A stretch of DNA of 64,000 nt from CAYJBH01 sp964370605 (lineage in GTDB: Bacteria > Bacillota > Clostridia > Oscillospirales > Ruminococcaceae), in the NCBI GenBank assembly GCA_964370605.1, contig CAYJJX010000001.1, forward strand, positions 1 through 64,000, given 5' to 3'. Below the pieces are notes generated by a model. It worked only from the letters and a program-made list of their open reading frames with translations, ran no database searches and was not told the origin of the DNA. Position 1 is the first letter of the stretch. Each line of letters begins with the position of its first letter. The position numbers were made by a program, and so were the translations under genes. Positions 25,199 to 33,434 of the stretch are shown here, in pieces.

Positions 25199-27775
25199 AT
25201 GAAATATAAAAACGAAAATGCGCGTGAAATATCCTTTCCGCTCGGCGGCATCGGCGCCGGTTCTATTGGACTTGCCGGCAATGGTCAGCTTATCGATGTC
25301 GAAATATTCAACGCACCGAACAAAGGCTCGGTGGCGGATTTCAGTCATTTTTGCATAAAGGCAGAGCAGGGCGATAAAGTGATCGACCAGCGTGTCTTGC
25401 AGGGCGATTATCTGCAAAGCTATACCGGCGCATATAACGGCAGAGATTTCAATTGTTACGGCTTTGGCCCAAACCGTGCGAGCATGGCGGGGCTGCCGAA
25501 CTTCGAGCATTGTGAGTTTGAGGGGCGATTCCCAATGGCAAAACTCAGTTTTGACGATGAAAAATTCCCCGGCAATGTCACAATGGAGGCATTCAATCCG
25601 TTTATTCCCACAAACGAGGATGACTCTTCTATCCCTGCGGCCTTTTTCGAGTTTGAAGTAAAAAATGACACCGACACCGATACCGATTATTCCATAGCGT
25701 TTTCCATGGCAAACATGTTTTGCTCTACGGTTGGTGTGCACAGTTTTAAAGAATATGATGATATAAAAAGTATACACATGTCAAGTGAACTGTATGGCAA
25801 GGATGATTTACAGTATGGCGACATGACCATTTCAACCGACTGTGATGAGATAAGTTATCAACAGTACTGGTTCAGAGGAAAGTGGTTTGACAATCTTTCC
25901 ACCTTTTGGAATAACTTCAAAGATACCTCACGATTTGTAAACCGTGTGTACGATTCTGAAAGTAAAATCGGCGACCCTAACCTGTCGACTCGTGATATCG
26001 CAACCCTTGCCGCACATGTCTGTATAAAGGCAGGGTGCAGTAAAAAAGTTCGTTTTGTTTTAAGCTGGAACATGCCGAACAATCACAACTACTGGAACTC
26101 CTGTGCCGATAAATCAAGCTGGAAAAACTACTATGCTACCGTTTTTGAAAACTCTCTCGCGAGTGGCAGGTATTCTTTAGAAAATTATGCTCGACTTTAT
26201 CATGACACCAAACTTTTCACCGACACTCTCTTTTCGTCTTCTATTCCTCCCGAGGCGATTGAAGCGGTTTCGGCAAATCTTGCCATAATAAAATCCCCGA
26301 CCTGTCTGCGACTCGAGGACGGTTCGTTATACGGTTTTGAGGGCACTCACTGTTGTAGCGGATGTTGCGAGGGTAGCTGTACGCATGTCTGGTCTTATGC
26401 TTATTCCATACCGTTTTTGTTCCCAAAACTCGAACGTAGCATGAGGACACTTGAATACAAATATAACATGGATGAGCACGGCGGCATGGCGTTTAGACTT
26501 ATGTTGCCGCTCGGAAGTGAACGTTCTTCTTTTCGCCCCTGTGTCGACGGTCAATATGCCACCGTCATGAGGATATATCGTGAATTTAAAATCAGCGGAG
26601 ATATCGCTTGGCTAAAAAATATATGGCCACAGGTAAAAAACAGTATCGAATATGCATGGTCGCCAAACAATTCCGACGGCTGGGATGCCGACAAAGACGG
26701 ACTCATGGAGGGCAGACAGCACCACACACTCGATATGGAGTTATTCGGACACAGCTCTTGGCTTTCCGGTGTGTATCTCGGCGGTCTCAAAGCTGGCATC
26801 GAGATAGCAAAAATTCTAGGCGATGTCGAGGCAGAAAAAGAGTATTCCGATGTGTTTGAAAGTGGTCGAACCGCGCTCAATGATACGCTTTTTAACGGCG
26901 AATATTTTATCCAAAAAGTTGATTTAAAGGATCAGTCGATTTTGCAAAGATACACCGATGGACTCAGTATGCAAAACGAGACGGTCGAGGATGCCTATTG
27001 GAATAACGAGGTTGATGAGATCCAATACCAGACGGCAGAAGGCTGTGCCCTCGACCAACTGCTCGGACAATTTCATGCCGACATGATAGGGCTCGGCAAA
27101 ATTTTCGACGATGATAAGGTGGAAAAAACTTTATCTTCTATCTATAAAAATAACTTTATCAAAGACATGCGAAACTTTGTAAACCCTTGCAGGATATACT
27201 GTCTCAACGACGAGCAAGGCCTAATAATCTGTGCCTATCCCGACGGCGTGGAAAAACCGTACCTTCCTGCCCCATATGCTGAGGAAACAATGCACGGTTT
27301 TGAATATCAAGCGGCGATACATATGATAAAACGCGGTATGATGGACGAGGGCATGGAGTGCATAAAAGCTCTGCGCAAGCGCTATGATGGCACAAAACGC
27401 AACCCATGGAACGAGTTCGAATGCGGCAGTAACTATGCTCGCTCTATGGCAAGTTACGCGTTACTTTTGGCATATAGCGGTTTTGAGTATGATATGCACA
27501 ACAAAGGCATTGGTTTTAATCCTAAAGTGGGCGGTGATTTCAGTTGTTTTTGGTCTCTTGACAGCGGTTGGGGGAAAGTAGAGATTTCTGACAACGCAAT
27601 TTTAATTAATGTCCTATACGGACAACTCGAACTGAATACCTTGATGCTTCCAAAAGAGCAAACCGTAAAAAAAGTTGTCTGTGATGATGTGAGTGAAAAC
27701 TTTACTGCAAAGAGTAACAATGTACTGTTTGAAAACACACTCAATGTAAAAAGAACGTTGCTGATCACCTATTAG
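25199..27775 (+). CDS. GH116 family glycosidase (beta-glucosidase/beta-xylosidase type)
   Basis: This 858-residue protein has the N-terminal GBA2-like domain (ISFPLGGIGAGSIGLAGNG). It also has the C-terminal six-hairpin catalytic domain with CCEGSCTHVWSYA near residue 395, carrying the probable nucleophile glutamate, and HHTLDMELFGHSSWLSGVYL, carrying the acid/base aspartate. The bacterial GH116 subgroup cleaves beta-glucosides, beta-xylosides or beta-GlcNAc. ATG 25199 follows TAGGAG by five bases; a GTG at 25193 is part of that site. It ends the right transport operon and probably acts with GH172 on the imported saccharide in the cytoplasm. Confidence 0.88.
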   Translation: MKYKNENAREISFPLGGIGAGSIGLAGNGQLIDVEIFNAPNKGSVADFSHFCIKAEQGDKVIDQRVLQGDYLQSYTGAYNGRDFNCYGFGPNRASMAGLPNFEHCEFEGRFPMAKLSFDDEKFPGNVTMEAFNPFIPTNEDDSSIPAAFFEFEVKNDTDTDTDYSIAFSMANMFCSTVGVHSFKEYDDIKSIHMSSELYGKDDLQYGDMTISTDCDEISYQQYWFRGKWFDNLSTFWNNFKDTSRFVNRVYDSESKIGDPNLSTRDIATLAAHVCIKAGCSKKVRFVLSWNMPNNHNYWNSCADKSSWKNYYATVFENSLASGRYSLENYARLYHDTKLFTDTLFSSSIPPEAIEAVSANLAIIKSPTCLRLEDGSLYGFEGTHCCSGCCEGSCTHVWSYAYSIPFLFPKLERSMRTLEYKYNMDEHGGMAFRLMLPLGSERSSFRPCVDGQYATVMRIYREFKISGDIAWLKNIWPQVKNSIEYAWSPNNSDGWDADKDGLMEGRQHHTLDMELFGHSSWLSGVYLGGLKAGIEIAKILGDVEAEKEYSDVFESGRTALNDTLFNGEYFIQKVDLKDQSILQRYTDGLSMQNETVEDAYWNNEVDEIQYQTAEGCALDQLLGQFHADMIGLGKIFDDDKVEKTLSSIYKNNFIKDMRNFVNPCRIYCLNDEQGLIICAYPDGVEKPYLPAPYAEETMHGFEYQAAIHMIKRGMMDEGMECIKALRKRYDGTKRNPWNEFECGSNYARSMASYALLLAYSGFEYDMHNKGIGFNPKVGGDFSCFWSLDSGWGKVEISDNAILINVLYGQLELNTLMLPKEQTVKKVVCDDVSENFTAKSNNVLFENTLNVKRTLLITY

Positions 27776-27817
27776 GGTTCGTGCGTTTTTGTCAACATTT
27801 TTTCGCTACAAAACAGT

Positions 27818-28027
27818 GATTACATTAAGCTGTTTGAAATTGTTGATGCAGTTCAGCCGTTAGTTCTCGGTCGATCAGAAGCAAACAATAATTACTCGGT
27901 TAGCAATTTTATTCATCGGCGCAGACGTCACTTGCCGGGAATCATCGGTGCGGCAATGATCATGACCGACATTCCCAATGCGCTTATTTATTGCACAGGC
28001 GAAAACTCGCTGACAGAGCGGTGCTGA
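27818..28027 (+). pseudogene. Possible ROK-family C-terminal remnant
   Basis: After the GH116 stop the same frame remains open for 83 codons to TGA at 28025-28027. The segment IKLFEIVDAVQPLVLG followed later by LPGIIGAAMIM resembles the end of ROK-family sugar kinases or repressors (typical ending AGIIGAAML). No start codon or N-terminal part exists, so at most this is a decayed gene end. The match is by eye only and could be chance. Confidence 0.3.
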
Positions 28028-28071
28028 AATAAAATGGAAAGAGCTGCGAAGTGATCTATAAACCACAAAAA

Positions 28072-28110
28072 ACAAAACGGATAGTTTGCTGAACTACCCG
28101 TTTTGTTTTT
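28072..28110. terminator. Intrinsic terminator after the GH116 operon
   Basis: ACAAAACGGATAGTT and AACTACCCGTTTTGT form a 15-bp stem with one mismatch and a five-base loop, followed by TTTTT. On the minus strand the stem is also followed by a T-run, so it may serve the convergent amt gene as well. Confidence 0.8.
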
Positions 28111-28218
28111 TGGTGATGAGAATAAAGAATGTTGATGGCAAGGCATCCAGTTTTTTAATTCGATGGTTTTACTGCTACTGTTATCAATTTGTGCAGTAAA
28201 ATGCCGCCAAATACCGTA

Positions 28219-29895
28219 CTACTCATTGTCCTGCAATGCCTCATACCCTTCTTCACCTGTCCTCACCTTGATAACATTATCAACATTGTAGATGAATATT
28301 TTTCCGTCTCCAACCTTGCCGGTGTAAAGAGCTTTTTTCACGGTGGCAATTAGCAGATCGAGAGGAACCTTGCAGATGACAATCTCTACCTTTATCTTTG
28401 GAAGCAGTGTTGTTTCAAGTGGAACACCACGGTATATTTCGGTAGAGCCCTTTTGCATGCCACAGCCCAGTACGTCGGTTACGGTCATACCGGTAACACC
28501 GATCGCATCGAGTGCGTTCTTAAGAATTTCAAATCGACTCTGTTTTGTAAGGATTACGACCTTTGTCATCTTTGCGTCGGGGTGCGACGAGTTTTGAACA
28601 GGGATTGCAGCGTCGATGTTTACAACCTCGCCTGCGTTAATCTCGGTTGGCGATGGTTTGAAATCTGTTCCATAGGTTACCGGCATAAAGTCGGCATAAC
28701 TGCTTGCGAGACCATGTTCTTCAATATCAAGACCGGCGATTTCTTCCTGCTTTGACACTCTTAGTCCTACTGTCTTTTTCAGTATTGTGAATACAATTGA
28801 CATTGTGATCGCTACCCATGCTATTACAGCAAGTACGCCTATGGTCTGTACTATAAGATAATCAAAACCGCCGCCATATAGCAGACCACCATCGAGGGCG
28901 AACACGCCGGTCAGTATTGTGCCGACTGCGCCCGACATTCCGTGAACGCCGACGGCGCCAACCGGATCGTCAATTTTCAGTACCTTGTCGATAAATTCAA
29001 TTCCGAATACCACAACGAAAGCCGATATCAAACCGATAAAGAATGCGCCTAGTGGGGAAACGACATCACATCCCGCAGTAATCGCAACAAGCCCTGCAAG
29101 CGCGCCGTTCAAGGTCATGGAAACATCCGGCTTTTTATATCTTATCCAGGTGATTATCATAACCATTGCCGCTGCCGCTGCCGCTGCAATGTTGGTTGTC
29201 ACAAAAATGTTTGCCGCTGTTTCGATAGAACCGTCGGTCATGGATACGGTAGAACCGCCGTTGAAGCCGAACCAACAGAACCAAAGGATAAATACACCAA
29301 GTGCGCCGAGTGTTAAGCTGTGTCCCGGAATAGCTCTTGATTTTCCGGATTTCGAGTATTTTCCGATACGTGGGCCAAGTATCTTTGCGCCGACCAGTGC
29401 CGCAACACCACCGACCATATGTACCGCCGTAGAACCGGCAAAATCATGGAAACCCATCTGTGCCAGCCAACCGCCACCCCAGATCCAGTGACCGGAAATC
29501 GGATAGACTAACGCACTCAATACTACGCTATAAATACAGTAGGTGGAAAATTTTGTGCGCTCTGCCATTGCACCGGAGACAATCGTTGCCGCCGTGGCGC
29601 AGAATACAGTTTGAAATATAATGAATGCTGCCGAGGGAATACTGGAACTGTAATCGCCTTGTATAAATGGATCAAAACCGCCTACAAAGAGTCCGTCTCC
29701 GGCAAACATGAGCCCAAAACCGACGAGCCAAAACATGATTGTTCCAAGTGAAAAGTCCATCATGTTTTTCATGATAATGTTACCGGCGTTTTTTGCCCGT
29801 GTGAATCCTGTTTCTACCATTGCAAACCCTGCTTGCATAAAGAATACAAGCGCCGCTCCGAGGAGCGTCCAAATTGTGTCTACTGCTGAAAACAT
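28219..29895 (-). CDS. amt: Ammonium transporter fused to a PII signalling domain (Amt-GlnK fusion)
   Basis: This 558-residue protein has an Amt/Mep/Rh channel at about residues 1-400 with 11 predicted helices. The conserved twin histidines are in HDFAGSTAVHMVGG and GAVGVHGMSGAVG. A linker leads into a PII domain from about residue 448 (KVVILTKQSRFEILKNALDAIGV, GCGMQKGSTEIYRG, KVGDGKIFIYNVD). PII normally blocks Amt as a separate protein; fusion keeps it on the channel. In the T-loop, the position of the uridylylated Tyr51 is Leu (RGVPLETT), so control by uridylylation is unlikely and effector binding (ATP/ADP, 2-oxoglutarate) would dominate. It follows glnN, with an attenuator-like hairpin in between. 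Confidence 0.92.
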   Translation of the reverse strand: MFSAVDTIWTLLGAALVFFMQAGFAMVETGFTRAKNAGNIIMKNMMDFSLGTIMFWLVGFGLMFAGDGLFVGGFDPFIQGDYSSSIPSAAFIIFQTVFCATAATIVSGAMAERTKFSTYCIYSVVLSALVYPISGHWIWGGGWLAQMGFHDFAGSTAVHMVGGVAALVGAKILGPRIGKYSKSGKSRAIPGHSLTLGALGVFILWFCWFGFNGGSTVSMTDGSIETAANIFVTTNIAAAAAAAMVMIITWIRYKKPDVSMTLNGALAGLVAITAGCDVVSPLGAFFIGLISAFVVVFGIEFIDKVLKIDDPVGAVGVHGMSGAVGTILTGVFALDGGLLYGGGFDYLIVQTIGVLAVIAWVAITMSIVFTILKKTVGLRVSKQEEIAGLDIEEHGLASSYADFMPVTYGTDFKPSPTEINAGEVVNIDAAIPVQNSSHPDAKMTKVVILTKQSRFEILKNALDAIGVTGMTVTDVLGCGMQKGSTEIYRGVPLETTLLPKIKVEIVICKVPLDLLIATVKKALYTGKVGDGKIFIYNVDNVIKVRTGEEGYEALQDNE

Positions 29896-29909
29896 ATAAT
29901 CCTCCTTTT

Positions 29910-29963
29910 AATAAAAATGAAGGCGTGAATCTTCGATTTCTTCGAAAACTCACGCCTTTGTGA
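29910..29963 (-). promoter_or_regulatory. ANTAR-type attenuator upstream of amt
   Basis: On the minus strand AAGGCGTGA (29958-29950) pairs with TCACGCCTT (29928-29920), followed by CATTTTTATT and then AGGAGG of amt, forming a terminator just before the ribosome-binding site. The 5' arm can alternatively form TCAC-AAAGGC-GTGA (29963-29950), a hairpin with a six-base loop that has A1 and G4, as in ANTAR-protein RNA targets. The two structures exclude each other. The first of the two hairpins known in classical ANTAR targets was not found. Confidence 0.6.
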
Positions 29964-29972
29964 CTTTTAGTA

Positions 29973-32060
29973 TTAGTTTACACTATATAGCAATTCTGCA
30001 TAGCTTGGGTAGCACCGATGCTTATTTATCGTCAGCATCTCAAGTTCGTCTGCCACAATTCTTAATCGATTCATTGTAGATACGACACTGTTACGATAAT
30101 ATTTAGCCTGTTCCAAGCTATCATCAATTGCGCCAACGCTTATAACATTACTTTCAAGTTTCTCTACCTTGTCAACCAGACAATCGGTTAAATCCGACAA
30201 CTTTGTGATTAACTTCTCTTCCACCTTTGCCGGAATGCCTGCCGCCTTTTTGTCTTTTAGCAGTTGCAATACTTCTTGTTGGTATGAGAAGGAAGAGCCA
30301 ATGATGTCTTTGCGGACCATGTCGATCATGGTTAGTGCCTCGATATGAATAGTCTTGCAGTATCCTTCCAGTAGAATTTCATATCTCGACTCGACTTCGG
30401 TTTTGGAAAACACACCATGTTTTTCAAAAAGCTTTATGTTCTTGTCGGCTATAAAAGTAGGAAGTGCATCTACTGTGGTTTGAAGGTTTAGAAGTCCTCT
30501 CTTTTCTGCCTCGACAACCCATTCGTCTGAGTAGTTATTGCCGTTGAACACAATTCTAAAATGCTTAGATACCGTTTCTTTGATTAACTTGCCAAGTCCT
30601 GTATTGAAGTCAGATTCCTTTTCGAGCCTGTCAGCAAAACCGCTTAGCACCTCAGCAACAGCTGTGTTTAAAACAATATTAGGTCCTGCAATCGAGAAGG
30701 TGGAGCCCAACATTCTGAATTCGAATTTATTTCCGGTGAAAGCAAAGGGAGAGGTTCGGTTTCGATCGGTAGTGTCCTTTGGAAAGTGTGGTAGGACGCT
30801 AGCACCTATCTGCATGTTCGTTTTTTCTCTGTCGGTATAATCAGATTCGTTAATTATCGCCTCGACGATATCGGCAAGCTCATCGCCAAGAAACATAGAA
30901 AGAATAGCGGGTGGTGCTTCGTTTGCTCCGAGACGGTGATCATTACCTGCAGAGGCAACACAGACTCGAAGTAGGTCTTGATAGTCATCAACCGCCTTGA
31001 TGACAGCGGCGAGAAAAAGTAAGAACCTTGCATTTTCACTCGGTGTATCACCCGGCTCAAGCAGATTTGAACCGTAATCGGTAGACAACGACCAGTTGTT
31101 GTGTTTACCGCTTCCGTTTACGCCGGCAAAAGGTTTTTCATGAAGTATACAAACGAGATTGTGTCTTGTTGCAACGCTCTTCATCAGTTCCATTGTCAAC
31201 TGGTTATGATCCGTTGCAATATTTGTTGTAGTAAATACCGGTGCCAGTTCATGCTGTGCCGGCGCAACCTCGTTGTGCTTTGTTTTTGCAAGGATGCCGA
31301 GACTCCAAAGTTCTTGTTCCAAGTCTTTCATATACGCCGACACGCGCGGTTTTAGGCTACCGAAATAGTGATCGTCCAGCTCCTGACCTTTGGGTGGTCT
31401 GGCACCAAACAGCGTTCTGCCACAAGAGACAAGATCGGGACGTTTTTCATACAGGGTCTTATCTACAAGAAAATACTCTTGTTCCGGCCCAACCGTTGTG
31501 ACTACACGCCTTGCCTTTGTGTTTCCAAAAAGTTTCAGTATTCGCATGGCCTGCTTGTCAATCGCTTCCATTGAGCGAAGGAGCGGAGTCTTTTTGTCAA
31601 GCGACTCCCCGCTATATGAACAAAATGCGGTCGGAATGCAAAGACTTCCGTCCTTTATGAATGCATAAGAAGTTGTGTCCCAAACAGTGTATCCTCTAGC
31701 CTCAAAGGTGGCACGAAGGCCGCCTGACGGGAAACTGGAAGCATCCGGTTCTCCTCGGACAAGTTCTTTGCCGGAAAATTCCATTATTATTGCGCCGTCG
31801 CCATAAGGCGAGATAAAACTGTCGTGTTTTTCGGCGGTTATGCCGGTCATCGGTTGAAACCAGTGTGTGAAATGCGTTGCACCATTTTCTATTGACCAGT
31901 CTTTCATAGCTGTAGCAACTACATTGGCGACATCAAGTTCCAGATGTTTCCCCTCGGTCATGGTTTTCTTAAGTGCTTTGTATATGTCCTTAGGGAGTCT
32001 TGAGCGCATAACAGCATCATTAAAAACTTTGCTACCAAACAGTTCCGGTATATTGTTCAT
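29973..32060 (-). CDS. glnN: Glutamine synthetase type III
   Basis: This 695-residue protein is a GSIII enzyme. It has the long N-terminal domain (MNNIPELFGSKVFND, ATHFTHWFQPMTG), the catalytic segment VGPEQEYFLVDK, NGSGKHNNWSLSTDYGSNLLEPG and RNRTSPFAFTGNKFEFRMLGS, plus the family's long helical C-terminus. GSIII makes glutamine from glutamate, ammonia and ATP as a dodecamer and is common in Clostridia and Bacteroidota. Length and key blocks look complete. With the ammonium channel downstream and GOGAT at the other end of the cluster, it forms the ammonium-assimilation core. Confidence 0.95.
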   Translation of the reverse strand: MNNIPELFGSKVFNDAVMRSRLPKDIYKALKKTMTEGKHLELDVANVVATAMKDWSIENGATHFTHWFQPMTGITAEKHDSFISPYGDGAIIMEFSGKELVRGEPDASSFPSGGLRATFEARGYTVWDTTSYAFIKDGSLCIPTAFCSYSGESLDKKTPLLRSMEAIDKQAMRILKLFGNTKARRVVTTVGPEQEYFLVDKTLYEKRPDLVSCGRTLFGARPPKGQELDDHYFGSLKPRVSAYMKDLEQELWSLGILAKTKHNEVAPAQHELAPVFTTTNIATDHNQLTMELMKSVATRHNLVCILHEKPFAGVNGSGKHNNWSLSTDYGSNLLEPGDTPSENARFLLFLAAVIKAVDDYQDLLRVCVASAGNDHRLGANEAPPAILSMFLGDELADIVEAIINESDYTDREKTNMQIGASVLPHFPKDTTDRNRTSPFAFTGNKFEFRMLGSTFSIAGPNIVLNTAVAEVLSGFADRLEKESDFNTGLGKLIKETVSKHFRIVFNGNNYSDEWVVEAEKRGLLNLQTTVDALPTFIADKNIKLFEKHGVFSKTEVESRYEILLEGYCKTIHIEALTMIDMVRKDIIGSSFSYQQEVLQLLKDKKAAGIPAKVEEKLITKLSDLTDCLVDKVEKLESNVISVGAIDDSLEQAKYYRNSVVSTMNRLRIVADELEMLTINKHRCYPSYAELLYSVN

Positions 32061-32199
32061 GTTTTGACTATTCCTTTCTTGATGTTACTTTAGGTTTCGC
32101 CATAGTGGGCGAAAATCAAATGTGTTTTGTTTGGAAGACACAAAGAATCTTTCCAACAGAATCCGGGTTGAAAACTCATTTTCAAGCTTTCATTTTTCT
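32061..32199 (-). promoter_or_regulatory. glnN leader with three stem-loops
   Basis: On the minus strand the leader contains TTGAAAA-TGAG-TTTTCAA (32185-32168), an imperfect TTGGAA...TTCCAA hairpin (about 32155-32130) and TTTCGCC-CACTAT-GGCGAAA (32114-32095). None is followed by a T-run, and the six-base loop CACTAT lacks A1/G4. The function is unknown; they may separate glnN from the upstream gene by RNA processing. Confidence 0.4.
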
Positions 32200-33309
32200 T
32201 TATTTCAACGGTTCTTTAAGCACCCATTTCAATCGATCATTTTTACAGAAAATTTCGGTGTTATAGAATTTGTCTACTATTGCATTAAACTCAGCCTCGG
32301 AATAACCGCAAAATTCACAAAAGTCCCTCACACAAAGCGGGTCGATATTTCCGTCACGTTCATTTATGAGCTTTATAGCTTCATCTCGTTCCATGAGTCC
32401 ATATCTGATACTACGCGCGGTGTAGTCGGTGGCGGCTGCATGACCGAATTTTGGATATTTCATCCAGCTGTGTATGAGATATGCACGGCTGTCGATCTGG
32501 TCAAACATCTCAACATGGTGTTGTCGATCCCATTCGTGGGTAAGATCGTGAAAGCCTCTGCTCTTTGCAAAGTGATAGTTTTTGAAGCTATCCCACGGAA
32601 GGAAATACGAAAGATAGAACGGATCGAGCTTTTCCAGCTCTTCTGCGGTTGGAGCAATCGTTAGGCTTAAATCATTTTCGGTAACACCGTCGCCTATGAG
32701 TTCGGCGGTATCGATGCCGACTGCAACACCGTTGTTTATCTGTGCTTTTGCAGAATAGGTTTCTTCATCGCAAGAGCCGCCGTATTCATAACTGACATTT
32801 TCTCCATAACAGAGCATTGGGACATTGAATTTGAGCGCCATGTGCAAAGGAAACGTATATATCAGCCTGTCTACATACCAAGTAGGCTTGCCATACTGTT
32901 CAAAAAACTTTCGCATCAAAACCTTTTGGACTTTTATGTTTGGCTTGCAACTGATAAGTGTGCAACCGAACGTTTCGCTTAGATTCTTTAGGTTGTGAAC
33001 ACCGGCATCGGTCATCGGGAAATTATCTTCTACCGTAAAGAGTATGGGGTTCATTCCCATAACCTCTTTCAACATATAAACCTGAAAGTGACTATCCTTT
33101 CCTCCCGAGACGGCAATCGCACAATCGTATCCACCTGGGCCGTTGCATCCACGATATTTGTCACATAATGCTTTCAGTTCCTCAAAACGTTTATCCCAAT
33201 CAATATTTTTACGGTTGTCATAGTGGTTGCAGGCGGAGCATACTCCGGATTTATCAAAGGTGATGCCGGGCCTTGTGTCCGGCATAGTACATCTCGTACA
33301 GTACTTCAT
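32200..33309 (-). CDS. N-acetyl sugar amidotransferase-like ATP pyrophosphatase (WbpG/PseA type)
   Basis: This 369-residue protein has an N-terminal zinc-ribbon-like Cys set (Cys4, Cys7, Cys24, Cys27) and an adenylating PP-loop SGGKDS at about 68-73. Conserved family stretches include TWYVDRLIYTFPLHMALKF and YGLMERDEAIKLINERDG, with a Cys-rich end (CVRDFCEFCGYSE). Characterised relatives (WbpG, PseA) convert an acetamido to an acetamidino group on surface sugars, using ammonia supplied by HisH/HisF-like partners. No such partners or sugar genes are adjacent here. It stands alone between glnN and dapL with its own strong promoter and attenuator, so ammonia, or glutamine from GlnN, may be the relevant link. 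Confidence 0.85.
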   Translation of the reverse strand: MKYCTRCTMPDTRPGITFDKSGVCSACNHYDNRKNIDWDKRFEELKALCDKYRGCNGPGGYDCAIAVSGGKDSHFQVYMLKEVMGMNPILFTVEDNFPMTDAGVHNLKNLSETFGCTLISCKPNIKVQKVLMRKFFEQYGKPTWYVDRLIYTFPLHMALKFNVPMLCYGENVSYEYGGSCDEETYSAKAQINNGVAVGIDTAELIGDGVTENDLSLTIAPTAEELEKLDPFYLSYFLPWDSFKNYHFAKSRGFHDLTHEWDRQHHVEMFDQIDSRAYLIHSWMKYPKFGHAAATDYTARSIRYGLMERDEAIKLINERDGNIDPLCVRDFCEFCGYSEAEFNAIVDKFYNTEIFCKNDRLKWVLKEPLK

Positions 33310-33338
33310 AAGCTGTTCCTTTCTGTGATTTAAATAAC

Positions 33339-33382
33339 AAAAAAAGACACCGCGGGATTAATTCCCACAGCGTCTTTGCTGT
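33339..33382 (-). promoter_or_regulatory. ANTAR-type attenuator upstream of the amidotransferase gene
   Basis: On the minus strand a 15-bp stem (33377-33363 with 33357-33343, all paired if G-U is allowed) with loop ATTAA is followed by a run of seven T, three of which also pair in the stem. It is a strong terminator ahead of the ribosome-binding site. Its 5' arm overlaps ACAGC-AAAGAC-GCTGT (33382-33367), a 5-bp hairpin with six-base loop A1/G4. The hairpin starts only about five bases after the predicted transcription start, so no upstream partner hairpin fits. Confidence 0.65.
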
Positions 33383-33393
33383 CTATGCTATGC

Positions 33394-33422
33394 AGTATAT
33401 CACATTAAAATAATCTTGTCAA
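33394..33422 (-). promoter_or_regulatory. Strong sigma-A promoter of the amidotransferase gene
   Basis: On the minus strand TTGACA (33422-33417) and TATACT (33399-33394) are 17 bp apart, nearly consensus. Transcription would start near 33387. Confidence 0.8.
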
Positions 33423-33434
33423 CCCTTTTTTTAT

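Noticed and set aside
28985..29491. 168-codon open frame on the plus strand inside amt
   Set aside because: Antisense shadow of a well-supported membrane protein gene; no ribosome-binding site or family match.
32095..32114. Hairpin TTTCGCC-ATAGTG-GGCGAAA has an A1/G4 hexaloop on the plus strand
   Set aside because: glnN is transcribed from the minus strand, where the loop is CACTAT; no terminator overlaps it, so it is not counted as an ANTAR target.
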